NCBI RefSeq assembly: GCF_946479685.1
Contig: NZ_CAMLGS010000031.1
Span: forward strand, 1-24,738
Direction: 5' to 3'
Source of the DNA: an uncultured Methylotenera sp.
GTDB lineage: Bacteria; Pseudomonadota; Gammaproteobacteria; Burkholderiales; Methylophilaceae
Length of the DNA stretch: 24,738 bases
Each line of letters opens with the position of its first letter. Positions within the stretch are counted from its first letter, which is position 1. Of the stretch, positions 6,840 through 15,389 are shown piece after piece. A program made the position numbers and the translations under genes. Under the pieces are notes generated by a model. That model saw nothing but the letters and a program-made list of their open reading frames with translations. It was not told the origin of the DNA and did no database searches.

Positions 6840-8180
6840 CTAGCTAGTAAATAAAGCACTGAGCGCTTTTATCATGTAATGGTGGTCCAATACGCCTGCG
6901 CTTTCTCTGATGCTGTGCATTGCCCACATTGGCGAGCCTACATCTACGCTGGCTACGCCTAAACCAGAAGCAAGAATTGGCCCAATTGTGCTGCCGCAGC
7001 CTAAATCTGTGCGGTGTGAATATTGTTGTACCGGTACTTGGGCGCGTTCGCACAGCGCGATAAAGCGTGCGGCGGTGTCGGCATTGCTCGCATAACGCTG
7101 GTTGGCATTGGTTTTAATCACCGGTCCCTTGTTCACCATGACGTGGTGACAAGGCTCGTATGCACCAGCATGGTTCGGATGGTACGCATGGGCCATATCT
7201 GCGCTGACAAAAAAGCTCTGTGCTAAAGCACGCAGGCGCTCCTCTTCACTCATGCCGAGGTTGCTGGTAATGCGGGTGATGACATCGGATAAAAAGCTAC
7301 CGCTGGCGCCTGTAGCGCTCTCGCTACCCACTTCTTCGTGATCAAACAATGCGCAGATATTGCTGCCATCTTGATTGCTGTTATTGAGCAGTGCGGTGAT
7401 GGCGGCATGGCAGGAGGCCAAATTATCGAGTTGGCTGTTGGTGATGAACTCTTGGTTTGCACCCCAGAATTTACCTTTTTGCGTATCAAACACGTTAAAT
7501 TCAAAGGTCAGGATGTCGCTGGTTGCCACATTAAGCGCCGCGGCAATATAAGCCAGGAATTGCTGTTCAGCAGCAATGCCTTCTGCGCTTTCTCCAAACA
7601 GTAATGGCAGCTCGGTTTGCTTGTTAAGCTTGAGGCCTTTTTCATTGACTTCACGGTTCATATGAATCGCCAGGTTAGGCAGGCGCATCAAAGCATCGTC
7701 AAACTTGAGCAGTTTAATGTCGTGACCTGTTGCTGTGCGTATCGTAACGCGCCCGGCAATGCTTAAGTCACGGTCAGTAAAGGTTGCCAGAATCGGCCCG
7801 CCATATACCTCTACGCCTATGCGCAGTAGGCCGTCTGTTTCATAAGCAGCTTTGGGTTTGAGTCTTAGGCTAGGGGAGTCGGTATGTGCACCCACCATGC
7901 GGAAACCGGTGTTAGCTAGCGGCTGCTTGCCTAGCGTGAAGGCAATGATAGAAGCGCCGCCGCGTACTACAAAATAACGCTTACCAGCGCTCAGCTGCCA
8001 GGCTTGTGTTTCGTCTAGCTGGGTAAAGCCCGCACTCACTAATTGCTGTTCAACCTGTTCAACCGCGTGCCAAGGGCTAGGGCTGAGATCAATAAAATCG
8101 AGTAAATCTTGTGCCAGCGTACGCGCCTGAGCAGAAATGCTGGTTGGAATAGAGATATTTGCTTGGGCTGATGTGGTCAT
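6840..8180 (-). CDS. apeB: M18-family aminopeptidase (aspartyl aminopeptidase type)
   Basis: The 446-residue cytoplasmic enzyme removes N-terminal, typically acidic, residues from peptides using two zinc ions. Expected metal and catalytic residues are in place: His99 in GAHTDS, Asp101, Asp252 in SQLDNLAS, Glu282 and Glu283 in DHEEVGS, Asp328 in SADMAH, and His422 in MWAMHSIRESAG. Length fits the M18 family (about 430-460). The start at 8180 lies 14 bases after the hemF stop, with only a weak ACGAG-like site before it, so translational coupling to hemF is likely. It appears to be the last gene of the purine and haem row. Confidence 0.93.
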   Translation of the reverse strand: MTTSAQANISIPTSISAQARTLAQDLLDFIDLSPSPWHAVEQVEQQLVSAGFTQLDETQAWQLSAGKRYFVVRGGASIIAFTLGKQPLANTGFRMVGAHTDSPSLRLKPKAAYETDGLLRIGVEVYGGPILATFTDRDLSIAGRVTIRTATGHDIKLLKFDDALMRLPNLAIHMNREVNEKGLKLNKQTELPLLFGESAEGIAAEQQFLAYIAAALNVATSDILTFEFNVFDTQKGKFWGANQEFITNSQLDNLASCHAAITALLNNSNQDGSNICALFDHEEVGSESATGASGSFLSDVITRITSNLGMSEEERLRALAQSFFVSADMAHAYHPNHAGAYEPCHHVMVNKGPVIKTNANQRYASNADTAARFIALCERAQVPVQQYSHRTDLGCGSTIGPILASGLGVASVDVGSPMWAMHSIRESAGVLDHHYMIKALSALFTS

Positions 8181-8194
8181 AAGAGGCTACTCGT

Positions 8195-9109
8195 TTACTG
8201 GTGAATAGATAACCAGTCTTTCTCAATCAGAAAGTCGGTATAAAGTTTCGCTTCCGGGCTGCCTGTTTCAGGCTTCCAGTCATAGCGCCATTTCACAATT
8301 GGCGGCATGGACAGCAGGATAGACTCGGTGCGGCCATTGGATTGCAGGCCAAAAATGGTGCCACGGTCGTAAATCAGGTTAAATTCTACATAGCGGCCAC
8401 GGCGATAAGCCTGGAAGTCACGCTCACGTTCGCCGTATGGTGTGTCTTTACGGCGCTGCACGATAGGTAAATAGGCCTGCAAGAATGCATCGCCCACTGC
8501 GCGATGGAAATCGAAGCTGCGCTCAAAACCGAGTTCGCTGAAGTCATCATAAAAAATGCCGCCTATGCCTCTAGGCTCCTGACGGTGTTTTAAGAAGAAG
8601 TAGTCGTCGCAATCTTTTTTGAATCTAGGGTAGTAACTAGTATCAAACGCATCTAATGCAGTTTTGTTGGTACGGTGGAAATGTTCAGCATCTTCGCTGA
8701 AACCATAATACGGGGTTAAATCCATGCCACCACCAAACCACCAGATATCCTGCTCGCCGGCATGCTGTGCTTTGGCGACAAAAAAACGTACGTTCATGTG
8801 TACGGTAGGCACGTAAGGGTTGCGTGGGTGAAACACTAAAGATACGCCCATCGCTTCCCATGGGCGGCCTGCGGCCTCGGGGTGTGCCACGCTGGCAGCC
8901 GGTGGCAGTTTGGTGCCGAGTACGTGCGAAAAGCCTACGCCAGCACGTTCAAACACATTGCCGTCTTCTAGCAGGCAAGAGGTGCCGCCTCCACCTTCAG
9001 GACGTTGCCAGCTATCTTGCAGAAAGTTCTTACCATCCACCAGTTCGATGGCTTCTACAATTTTGGCTTGCAGGTTTTGTAAGTAGCTGAAAACGTCTTG
9101 AGTGTTCAT
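8195..9109 (-). CDS. hemF: oxygen-dependent coproporphyrinogen III oxidase
   Basis: The 304-residue enzyme decarboxylates two propionates of coproporphyrinogen III to give protoporphyrinogen IX, using O2. Family blocks are clear: [65 protein letters not shown] and [13 protein letters not shown]. Conserved histidines at the proposed active site (HMNVR and neighbours) are present. It starts 18 bases after the purD stop and ends 14 bases before apeB, so it is cotranscribed. Its presence implies aerobic haem synthesis, in line with the cytochrome c gene nearby. Confidence 0.97.
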   Translation of the reverse strand: MNTQDVFSYLQNLQAKIVEAIELVDGKNFLQDSWQRPEGGGGTSCLLEDGNVFERAGVGFSHVLGTKLPPAASVAHPEAAGRPWEAMGVSLVFHPRNPYVPTVHMNVRFFVAKAQHAGEQDIWWFGGGMDLTPYYGFSEDAEHFHRTNKTALDAFDTSYYPRFKKDCDDYFFLKHRQEPRGIGGIFYDDFSELGFERSFDFHRAVGDAFLQAYLPIVQRRKDTPYGERERDFQAYRRGRYVEFNLIYDRGTIFGLQSNGRTESILLSMPPIVKWRYDWKPETGSPEAKLYTDFLIEKDWLSIHQ

Positions 9110-9127
9110 GTGTAAGCTCGTTATTTC

Positions 9128-10396
9128 TTAACTTTTAATGGCGCGGTAGCCGATATCGCTGCGGAATTGTGCGCCATCAAACTTGATTTCTTTCATGGCT
9201 TGGTAGGCTTGCTGCTGCGCAAATTTAACGGTTTCGCCCAGTGCAGTCACGCAGAGTACGCGTCCGCCGCTGGTGACTACTTTGCCGTCTTTTTGTGCAG
9301 TGCCGGCGTGGAATATGTACGTATCTGTCACCTGATTGGTGAGGCCGGTAATTTCATCGCCTAGTCTTGGGGTTTCCGGGTAATTTGCCGATGCCATCAC
9401 TACGCCTAGCGCCACGCGTCTGTCCCATTCTGCTTCAGCACGGTCTAAAGTGCCGTTCACTGCGTGCTCCATCAAGCCAACCAGGTCGCTCTTCAAGCGC
9501 ATCATAATCGGCTGGGTTTCCGGGTCGCCCATGCGGCAGTTAAATTCTAGTGTTTTTACATCGCCATTCGGGCTAATCATTAGCCCTGCGTATAAGAAAC
9601 CGGTGTATGGGATGCCATCTTTAGCCATGCCCTCTACTGTAGGTTTGATAATCTCGCGCATCACTTTGGCGTGGATAGCCGGTGTTACCACCGGAGCCGG
9701 TGAGTAAGCGCCCATGCCGCCAGTGTTCGGGCCTTGGTCTGCGTCTAGTAGGCGTTTGTGGTCTTGGCTGGTAGCAAGCGCTAAAATATTTTTGCCATCT
9801 ACCATCACCATAAAGCTGGCTTCTTCGCCTTCCAGGAACTCTTCAATCACCACGCGTGCACCAGCAGCGCCGAGTTTGTTGTCTTCCAGCATGGCATCAA
9901 TTGCAGCGTGGGCTTCATCTTCGGTCATGGCAACCACCACGCCTTTGCCGGCAGCTAAGCCGTCAGCCTTGATCACGATAGGTGCGCCTTGTTGCTTCAC
10001 GTAGTCATGGGCAAGTTTAGCGTCGGTAAATGTGCCGTAAGCGGCGGTAGGGATGCTGTGACGCATCATAAAGGCTTTAGCGTAGTCTTTAGAAGATTCT
10101 AGCTGGGCTGCGGCTTTGGTCGGGCCAAAAATCTTTAGGCCTGCTGCGCGGAACGCATCAACCACGCCTTGTGATAGTGGGGCTTCTGGGCCAACAATGG
10201 TGAGGTAAATCTGCTCGTCTTGCGCAAATTTAACTAAATCATCCACTGCGGTAAGCGGTACGTTCATCATATCCGGGTTTAATGCGGTGCCTGCGTTGCC
10301 TGGCGCTACATAAACACGGCTAACCTCTTTGTTGTGAGTAACTTTCCAGGCGAGTGCATGTTCGCGACCACCACTGCCGATGACTAAAATTTTCAT
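9128..10396 (-). CDS. purD: phosphoribosylamine-glycine ligase (GAR synthetase)
   Basis: The 422-residue ATP-grasp enzyme joins glycine to phosphoribosylamine, step two of purine synthesis. Motifs: [11 protein letters not shown] (7-17), GPEAPLSQG (69-77), [11 protein letters not shown] (143-153), [14 protein letters not shown] (222-235) and the metal-binding [10 protein letters not shown] near the C-terminal third; the NCRMGD wording is common in betaproteobacteria, where E. coli has NVRFGD. The ATG at 10396 ([10 protein letters not shown]) is preferred because it matches the family N-terminus and has AGGGG ten bases upstream. The open frame reaches further upstream, but through the intergenic hairpin. 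It follows purH by 91 bases. Confidence 0.97.
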   Translation of the reverse strand: MKILVIGSGGREHALAWKVTHNKEVSRVYVAPGNAGTALNPDMMNVPLTAVDDLVKFAQDEQIYLTIVGPEAPLSQGVVDAFRAAGLKIFGPTKAAAQLESSKDYAKAFMMRHSIPTAAYGTFTDAKLAHDYVKQQGAPIVIKADGLAAGKGVVVAMTEDEAHAAIDAMLEDNKLGAAGARVVIEEFLEGEEASFMVMVDGKNILALATSQDHKRLLDADQGPNTGGMGAYSPAPVVTPAIHAKVMREIIKPTVEGMAKDGIPYTGFLYAGLMISPNGDVKTLEFNCRMGDPETQPIMMRLKSDLVGLMEHAVNGTLDRAEAEWDRRVALGVVMASANYPETPRLGDEITGLTNQVTDTYIFHAGTAQKDGKVVTSGGRVLCVTALGETVKFAQQQAYQAMKEIKFDGAQFRSDIGYRAIKS

Positions 10397-10410
10397 GTAT
10401 TTGAAACCCC

Positions 10411-10457
10411 TAAAAATCTTTCGCCACAACCAGTGATAAGACCAGCTGTGGCAAAAG
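10411..10457 (-). terminator. attenuator-like hairpin between purH and purD
   Basis: On the transcript CTTTTGCCACA (10457-10447) pairs with TGTGGCGAAAG (10428-10418) over 11 positions including one U-G wobble, with an 18-base loop. The sequence ATTTTTA follows directly (10417-10411). This is the layout of a weak intrinsic terminator placed just before the purD ribosome binding site (AGGGG). It would reduce purD, hemF and apeB expression relative to purH. Confidence 0.5.
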
Positions 10458-10487
10458 AAGAACAAACGTCATTATTTTAATAATTGT

Positions 10488-12074
10488 TTAGTGCCTAAAG
10501 TGGCGAATACCAGTTACTACCATCACCAAACCATGTTCGTCAGCTGCGGCAATCACTTCTTCATCGCGCATGCTGCCGCCCGGGTGAATCACGCAGGCTG
10601 CACCAGCTTCTGCCAGTACATCGATACCATCGCGGAACGGGAAGAACGCATCAGAAGCTACTACTGAGTTCTGCAAGGTGAGGCCAGCATTTTGTGCCTT
10701 GATTGCAGCAATCTTGGTGCTGTCCACACGGCTCATTTGGCCAGCGCCTACGCCTAGTGTCATGCTGTTGCCGCAGAACACAATCGCATTTGATTTAACG
10801 TATTTAGCAACGCGCCATGCAAACAGCATGTCTTGTAACTGCTCTGGCGTTGGTTGTTTTTTGCTGACGATTTTTAAGTCATTCACGCTGATTTCGTGAT
10901 TGTCTGCAGTTTGAATCAACAAGCCAGAACCAATGCGTTTGGTGTCATGTGAGTTGCGGCCTTGTGCCCATGCTGTATCGCCACCTTCTGGTAGTGCGAT
11001 TTTAAGTACGCGTACATTGGCTTTGGCGCTGAATATCGCCAATGCTTCAGCAGTGTAGTCAGGTGCGATTAACACTTCTACAAACTGTTTGCTTACTGCT
11101 TCGGCAGCTGCTTTATCCAAAGTCGTGTTGAAAGCGATAATGCCGCCAAATGCTGAAGTTGGGTCAGTCTGGAATGCTTTGCTGTAAGCCTCTAATGCAT
11201 CTTTGCCTAGCGCTACGCCGCATGGGTTGGCATGCTTAACGATTACGCAGGCGGTTGAGTCAAAGCTCTTTACCGCTTCCCATGCTGCATCAGCGTCGGC
11301 AATGTTGTTGTAGCTTAATTCTTTACCTTGTAGCTGTACCGCTGTTACCAAAGAGCCAGGTGCTGGGTTGGTATCGCGGTAGAACGCTGCGCTTTGGTGT
11401 GGGTTTTCGCCATAGCGTAAGTCTTGCAGTTTTACAAAACGGCTGTTTACTTGCGCTGGGTAAGGGTTGCGTGAACCATCCGCGTTGAAGCTAGAGAGGT
11501 AGTCGCTAATAGCGCCATCGTAGTTGCTGATGCGGTTGAACGCGGCAACAGATAAAGCAAATTTTGTGGCTTGGCTGGTTGCGCCGCCTGTGCTTTGTAA
11601 TTCGCGCAATACGTCAGCGTATTGGCTGGCATCGGTCACTACCGCAACGTCTTTCCAGTTTTTGGCTGCAGAACGTACCATGGCTGGGCCGCCAATGTCG
11701 ATGTTCTCAATCGCATCTTCCAGAGTGCAGTTTGGGTTGGCTACCGTTGCTTCAAACGGATACAAATTCACCACGACCATGTCGATGTTAGGGATGTCTT
11801 GTGATTGCATGGCAGATACGTGCTCAGGCAAATCACGGCGACCTAGAATACCGCCATGCACTTTCGGATGCAGCGTTTTTACGCGGCCGTCCAGCATTTC
11901 TGGGAAGCCGGTGTAGTCACTTACTTCAACCACCGGAATATCATTGTCACGGAATAGTTTAGCGGTGCCGCCAGTTGATAAAATTTCAATACCTAAAGCT
12001 TGCAAGCCTTTTGCAAAATCAATAATGCCGGTTTTATCAGAAACGCTAATAAGCGCACGTTTAGTAGTTGCCAT
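10488..12074 (-). CDS. purH: bifunctional AICAR transformylase / IMP cyclohydrolase
   Basis: The 528-residue enzyme performs the last two steps to IMP. The N-terminal cyclohydrolase (MGS-like) domain shows STGGT (33-37) and [15 protein letters not shown] (63-77). The transformylase domain carries [10 protein letters not shown] (218-227), Lys280-His281 in KHANPCGVA (the catalytic pair), and AFGGIIAFN. The C-terminal [10 protein letters not shown] and [10 protein letters not shown] ending are typical. The ATG at 12074 has GGA about eight bases before it. It lies downstream of dusB-fis, an arrangement common in betaproteobacteria, but has its own leader with repeats and a candidate promoter (12195-12222). 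Confidence 0.98.
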   Translation of the reverse strand: MATTKRALISVSDKTGIIDFAKGLQALGIEILSTGGTAKLFRDNDIPVVEVSDYTGFPEMLDGRVKTLHPKVHGGILGRRDLPEHVSAMQSQDIPNIDMVVVNLYPFEATVANPNCTLEDAIENIDIGGPAMVRSAAKNWKDVAVVTDASQYADVLRELQSTGGATSQATKFALSVAAFNRISNYDGAISDYLSSFNADGSRNPYPAQVNSRFVKLQDLRYGENPHQSAAFYRDTNPAPGSLVTAVQLQGKELSYNNIADADAAWEAVKSFDSTACVIVKHANPCGVALGKDALEAYSKAFQTDPTSAFGGIIAFNTTLDKAAAEAVSKQFVEVLIAPDYTAEALAIFSAKANVRVLKIALPEGGDTAWAQGRNSHDTKRIGSGLLIQTADNHEISVNDLKIVSKKQPTPEQLQDMLFAWRVAKYVKSNAIVFCGNSMTLGVGAGQMSRVDSTKIAAIKAQNAGLTLQNSVVASDAFFPFRDGIDVLAEAGAACVIHPGGSMRDEEVIAAADEHGLVMVVTGIRHFRH

Positions 12075-12158
12075 AAAATTATTCCATAATACAAATGATA
12101 AGCTGCATTAGCGACTTGCTAACACACGTTAAATTTTTGCTGCCGGTTGTTTCCTGAC

Positions 12159-12197
12159 AATTAAGTTTGCGTGGCTGAATGGCTGCTCAACTTAATT
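12159..12197 (-). repeat. inverted repeat in the purH leader
   Basis: AATTAAGTT (12159-12167) and AACTTAATT (12189-12197) are perfect nine-base complements separated by 21 bases. They lie just downstream of the predicted purH -10 box, so they would fold at the very 5' end of the transcript or act as a DNA operator. Confidence 0.45.
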
Positions 12198-12231
12198 ATC
12201 TAAAATGCAAGACACTATCCAAAATGCAAGA
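12195..12231 (-). promoter_or_regulatory. predicted purH promoter inside a 16-base direct repeat
   Basis: On the minus strand TTGGAT (12222-12217) and GATAAT (12200-12195) are 16 bases apart. They overlap two copies of a 16-base element, TATC(T/C)AAAATGCAAGA on the plus strand, at 12197-12212 and 12216-12231, with one mismatch and a period of 19 bases. Tandem sites in a promoter suggest a regulator binding on one side of the helix in two copies. The regulator is unknown. Confidence 0.45.
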
Positions 12232-12234
12232 GCC

Positions 12235-12281
12235 CCCAAATATTTGGGATAAAACAAATACGTGTCGGGTGTTTGTTTTAT
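12235..12281 (-). terminator. hairpin at the fis stop codon followed by a palindrome
   Basis: ATAAAACAAA (12249-12258) and TTTGTTTTAT (12272-12281) form a perfect ten-base inverted repeat; the fis TAA (12280-12278) lies inside one arm. Next in the transcript comes the 14-base palindrome CCCAAATATTTGGG (12235-12248), then GGCTCTTGC. No long T run follows, so termination is uncertain; 3' end protection of the dusB-fis messenger is equally possible. Confidence 0.45.
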
Positions 12282-12514
12282 TCGATCTTGTACTGCTGAA
12301 GTTTTTTACGCAGAGTGTTGCGATTGATGTCTAGAATCTCGGCTGCCTTGCTTTGATTGCCACCTACTTTATGCATGATATAGCTAAGCAGCGGTTTTTC
12401 TACGCAGCCCAATACCATGTCATAAACAGCATGCGGTGGCTCACCTTCCAGATGCGTAAAGTAATCATCTAAAGATTCGTGTACGGCTTGGCTGAGCTTA
12501 CAATTTTCTGACAT
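12278..12514 (-). CDS. fis: DNA-binding protein Fis
   Basis: The 78-residue protein is a small homodimeric nucleoid-associated regulator that bends DNA at rRNA, tRNA, recombination and many other promoters. The C-terminal helix-turn-helix GGNQSKAAEILDINRNTLRKKL (51-72) is the Fis signature, and PLLSYIMHKV before it is the dimer helix. The length is shorter than E. coli Fis (98) but usual for betaproteobacterial Fis, which has a shorter N-terminal arm. It starts eight bases after the dusB stop, so the two are cotranscribed as in the classic dusB-fis operon. Confidence 0.95.
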   Translation of the reverse strand: MSENCKLSQAVHESLDDYFTHLEGEPPHAVYDMVLGCVEKPLLSYIMHKVGGNQSKAAEILDINRNTLRKKLQQYKIE

Positions 12515-12522
12515 AGTAGTTC

Positions 12523-13566
12523 CTAGGCTGCTAATGCTGGGGACGCGTCTGGATCAGAGTCCTCAGCATCATTATCAATGTAAACCAAGCGCTCATTTTT
12601 TGTTTTTAGTTCTACAAAAAAGTCGTTAATTGCTTGTAGTTGTAATTCTATGGTCTGCAGGGTGTTCATGGTGTGGCGGAACTGTGCAGAGCCGGCTAAA
12701 CCTTTGGTGTACCAGGAGATGTGCTTGCGCGCCATGCGCATACCGGTGAGGTCACCATAAAATGCATACAAATCATGCAGATGCTCTAGCATCACGGCAT
12801 GGATCTCATCTACGGTTGGCGGTAGCATATGTGTACCGGTAGTGAGGTAGTGCTCAATTTCGCGGAATATCCAAGGACGGCCTTGCGCGGCACGGCCGAT
12901 CATGACGGCATCTGCACCGGTGTAATCCAGCACAAACTTTGCCTTTTCCGGGGTGGTGATGTCGCCGTTAGCAATCAGCGGGATATTAATCACTTGTTTT
13001 ACTGCAGCAATGGTGTCGTATTCAGCGTCGCCCATGTAAGCACAGGCGCGGGTGCGGCCGTGCATAGCCAAGGCTTGCACGCCTAGGTCTTCCGCCATTT
13101 TGGCGATTTGAATCGCGTTGCGGTTTTGCTTATCCCAACCGGTACGGATTTTTAGCGTGACCGGTACATCTACTGCGCCTACTACCGCGCGCAGAATCTG
13201 CGCGACTAACGGTTCATCTTTCAGTAAAGCAGAACCAGCCATCACGTTACAGATTTTTTTAGCCGGGCAGCCCATGTTGATATCGATGATTTGCGCGCCA
13301 TTGTCTACGTTGTGCTTGGCCGCTTCCGCCATCATTTTCGGGTCTGCACCAGCAATTTGCACAGAAATCGGGTTAACTTCACCTTCGTGGTTGGCGCGGC
13401 GTTTGGTTTTTTCACTGCCGTACAGCAGTGAATTGGAAGTCACCATCTCAGATACAGCCAAGCCTGCACCCATCTTTTTACAAAGTTGGCGGAAAGGCCT
13501 GTCTGTCACGCCCGCCATGGGTGCGACAACGAGGTTGTTTTTTAAGATGTGATTGCCGATTTGCAT
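12523..13566 (-). CDS. dusB: tRNA-dihydrouridine synthase B
   Basis: The 347-residue FMN enzyme reduces uridine in the tRNA D-loop (U17 in the E. coli DusB). Features: VVAPMAGVTDRPFR (13-26), VQIAG, DINMGCPAKK (95-104) with catalytic Cys100, KIRTGWD, MHGRTR, NGDITTP and GRAAQGRPWIF for flavin and tRNA binding. The C-terminus has an acidic tail after residue 325. No clear Shine-Dalgarno precedes the ATG at 13566, but the start aligns with the family N-terminus. It heads the dusB-fis unit, with a hairpin-forming leader at 13608-13650. Confidence 0.96.
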   Translation of the reverse strand: MQIGNHILKNNLVVAPMAGVTDRPFRQLCKKMGAGLAVSEMVTSNSLLYGSEKTKRRANHEGEVNPISVQIAGADPKMMAEAAKHNVDNGAQIIDINMGCPAKKICNVMAGSALLKDEPLVAQILRAVVGAVDVPVTLKIRTGWDKQNRNAIQIAKMAEDLGVQALAMHGRTRACAYMGDAEYDTIAAVKQVINIPLIANGDITTPEKAKFVLDYTGADAVMIGRAAQGRPWIFREIEHYLTTGTHMLPPTVDEIHAVMLEHLHDLYAFYGDLTGMRMARKHISWYTKGLAGSAQFRHTMNTLQTIELQLQAINDFFVELKTKNERLVYIDNDAEDSDPDASPALAA

Positions 13567-13607
13567 TTAGATTGTTTAATCTTCACGATAAGATTGTTAA
13601 CTATGCA

Positions 13608-13650
13608 TGCCAAAACCAGTTGCGCTTAATGTGCGGTGTTGGTTTTAGCA
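13608..13650 (-). repeat. long inverted repeat in the dusB leader
   Basis: In the minus transcript TGCTAAAACCA (13650-13640) pairs with TGGTTTTGGCA (13618-13608) through 11 positions with one U-G wobble, around a 21-base loop. It lies 42 bases before dusB. It could be an RNA hairpin controlling dusB-fis or a DNA operator in the dusB / MFS divergent region. Confidence 0.4.
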
Positions 13651-13736
13651 TTCCTGTTTTGCCTACTTCAGGTTTTACTAAAAAAACTGGTTACTAAAAA
13701 GCGCTTTAAAAATCTATGAAGATGGCTAAAGCCAAT

Positions 13737-13764
13737 TTAACAGGCAAGCTGCCTATTTTATACG
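13737..13764 (+). promoter_or_regulatory. predicted promoter of the MFS transporter gene
   Basis: TTAACA (13737-13742) and TATACG (13759-13764) are 16 bases apart. The spacer contains a short inverted repeat GGCA-AGC-TGCC. Transcription would start near 13771 and give a leader of about 58 bases to the ATG at 13829. Confidence 0.4.
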
Positions 13765-13828
13765 CAATCTCGGTTTGAGAAAACTGTTTTCAGCATACAA
13801 TTGGCAAAGTTTGTTATTGAGTTTGATT

Positions 13829-15142
13829 ATGCAGAAAAGCCAGACAGGGAAATCCCATACGTACCAGCACCAGGCGCTGAAACCTTCAAGCACACATATT
13901 GCCTTTGCCAGTTTTATTGGAACTGCGATTGAATTTTACGATTTTTATATTTATGCCATGGCGGCGGCTTTGGTCATTGGGCAGGTGTTCTTTCCTGCCA
14001 GTGACCCGTCGACACAATCGCTTAACGCATTTTTAACCTTTGGTATCGCGTTTATTGCGCGGCCAGTGGGTGCCATCGTGTTTGGTCATTTTGGCGATAA
14101 AGTTGGACGTAAAGCCACGCTGGCTGCCTCTTTGTTATTGATGGGTATTTCTACCTTGCTGATAGGGCTGCTGCCTGGGTATGACACCTTAGGCATTTGG
14201 GCGCCAATTGCATTATGTATCTTGCGTTTTGGTCAGGGCTTGGGCCTAGGCGGAGAGTGGGGTGGTGCGGCATTATTGGCTACCGAGCATGCGCCGGCAG
14301 GTAAGCGGGCATGGTTTGGTATGTTTCCACAGCTGGGGCCGTCGGTCGGGTTTTTACTGGCTACCTTAAGTTACCTGGCGTTGTCGCTATGGCTAACTGA
14401 TGCGCAATTTAAGGCTTGGGGCTGGCGCCTGCCTTTTATTGCCAGTGCCTTGTTGGTAGGAGTGGGCTTGTACGTGCGCTTTAAATTAGCCGAAACGCCA
14501 GCTTTTGCTTCTGCGCTGGCGCAACATAAAACGCATGCGATGCCGATTAAGCCTTTGTTAAGCCAGCACTCCCGCCCGGTGCTGCTAGGTGCGCTGGCGA
14601 TGGTGGTGTGCTACAACCTATTTTATACCGCTACGGTATTTTGCTTAAGTTATGGCACGGCTAATTTAGGTGTTACCCGTAGCGACTTTTTAGGCATGTT
14701 ATGCGTGGCGATTTTGTTTATGACGATAGCCACACCTATCTCGGCAAAATTGAGTGATCGTTATGGCCGTAAACCGGTGCTATTAGGTAGTGGTGCACTG
14801 GCAGTGCTGGCTGGTTTTGCGTTAAGCCCGTTGCTTGCAAGCGGCTCCGTTGCGCAGGTGACTCTGTTTTTATCATTGGCTTTGTTCTTGATGGGGGCTA
14901 CGTTTGCGCCTATGGGGGCTTATTTGCCTGAGCAGTTTCCGGTGGCGGTGCGTTATACCGGCGCGGGCTTGGCTTACCAGTTAGGCGGTATTTTGGGAGC
15001 ATCTATGGCACCGTATATTTCACAACTGCTGGTAGCAACTGGTGGGTTGGCGTGGGTGGGGGCTTATGTATCGATTGCCGCCAGCGTGAGTTTTATTGCG
15101 GTGCTATTGCTGGGTGAGCGTAGGAGCAGTGATTTGTTCTAA
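13829..15142 (+). CDS. MFS transporter of the metabolite:H+ symporter (MHS) family
   Basis: The 437-residue inner-membrane protein has about 12 hydrophobic segments. [18 protein letters not shown] near the N-terminus, [18 protein letters not shown] in loop 2-3 and the repeat motif [10 protein letters not shown] in loop 8-9 identify the MHS branch (relatives of ShiA, ProP and KgtP), proton-coupled importers of organic acids or osmolytes. Substrate is not predictable. The ATG at 13829 is preferred, with GAG seven bases upstream; an upstream in-frame TTG at 13775 would add 18 residues unlike the family. The 3' end overlaps the convergent ykgJ-like gene by 39 bases. Confidence 0.9.
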   Translation: MQKSQTGKSHTYQHQALKPSSTHIAFASFIGTAIEFYDFYIYAMAAALVIGQVFFPASDPSTQSLNAFLTFGIAFIARPVGAIVFGHFGDKVGRKATLAASLLLMGISTLLIGLLPGYDTLGIWAPIALCILRFGQGLGLGGEWGGAALLATEHAPAGKRAWFGMFPQLGPSVGFLLATLSYLALSLWLTDAQFKAWGWRLPFIASALLVGVGLYVRFKLAETPAFASALAQHKTHAMPIKPLLSQHSRPVLLGALAMVVCYNLFYTATVFCLSYGTANLGVTRSDFLGMLCVAILFMTIATPISAKLSDRYGRKPVLLGSGALAVLAGFALSPLLASGSVAQVTLFLSLALFLMGATFAPMGAYLPEQFPVAVRYTGAGLAYQLGGILGASMAPYISQLLVATGGLAWVGAYVSIAASVSFIAVLLLGERRSSDLF

Positions 15143-15373
15143 CTGTGTCAGCCATGTGATGGCCTGTTCGCGCGTGTCGCCACACATTTCTGCACTAGGC
15201 TGCAAGCCGCCGCAAAATGCCGGGCGCTCAGGCCGGCCAAAAATCTTGCACATATTTTGTTCGTCTAGCTGCACACAGCGCACGCCAGCAGGCTTGCCGT
15301 TCGGCATGCCGGGGATGGGGCTGTTAATAGAAGGTGCGATGCAACATGCGCCGCAATGGTCTCTGCATTTCAT
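15104..15373 (-). CDS. YkgJ-family cysteine cluster protein
   Basis: The 89-residue protein carries eight cysteines at 3, 7, 10, 11, 33, 42, 54 and 64. The pattern C-x3-C-x2-CC near the N-terminus and CxxxF-GRP in the middle is that of the zinc- or iron-chelating YkgJ family (CxxCxxCC domain), whose function is not well established. It starts 16 bases after the upstream molybdopterin-domain gene, suggesting cotranscription. An AGG element about ten bases before the ATG could bind ribosomes. Its last 39 bases overlap the end of the MFS gene on the other strand; both frames look intact, so the overlap is real and not an annotation error. Confidence 0.85.
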   Translation of the reverse strand: MKCRDHCGACCIAPSINSPIPGMPNGKPAGVRCVQLDEQNMCKIFGRPERPAFCGGLQPSAEMCGDTREQAITWLTQLEQITAPTLTQQ

Positions 15374-15389
15374 CTGAATCTGCCTAGCT

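Noticed and set aside
7250..7504. 84-codon frame in another minus-strand phase within apeB
   Set aside because: It overlaps conserved zinc-site codons of the M18 enzyme and has no independent support.
11524..11916. 130-codon open frame on the plus strand within purH
   Set aside because: It lies completely inside a well-conserved purH coding region, and its composition is that of an antisense shadow.
12100..12190. PurR-like box (ACGCAAAC) in the purH leader
   Set aside because: Only one half resembles the E. coli operator (CACGCAAACTTAATTGT), and an E. coli-type PurR is not expected in betaproteobacteria. The fit is better explained by the inverted repeat.
13428..13697. Open frame of 89 codons on the plus strand across the dusB start
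   Set aside because: It is antisense to dusB for half its length, has no domain or signal peptide and no ribosome binding site.
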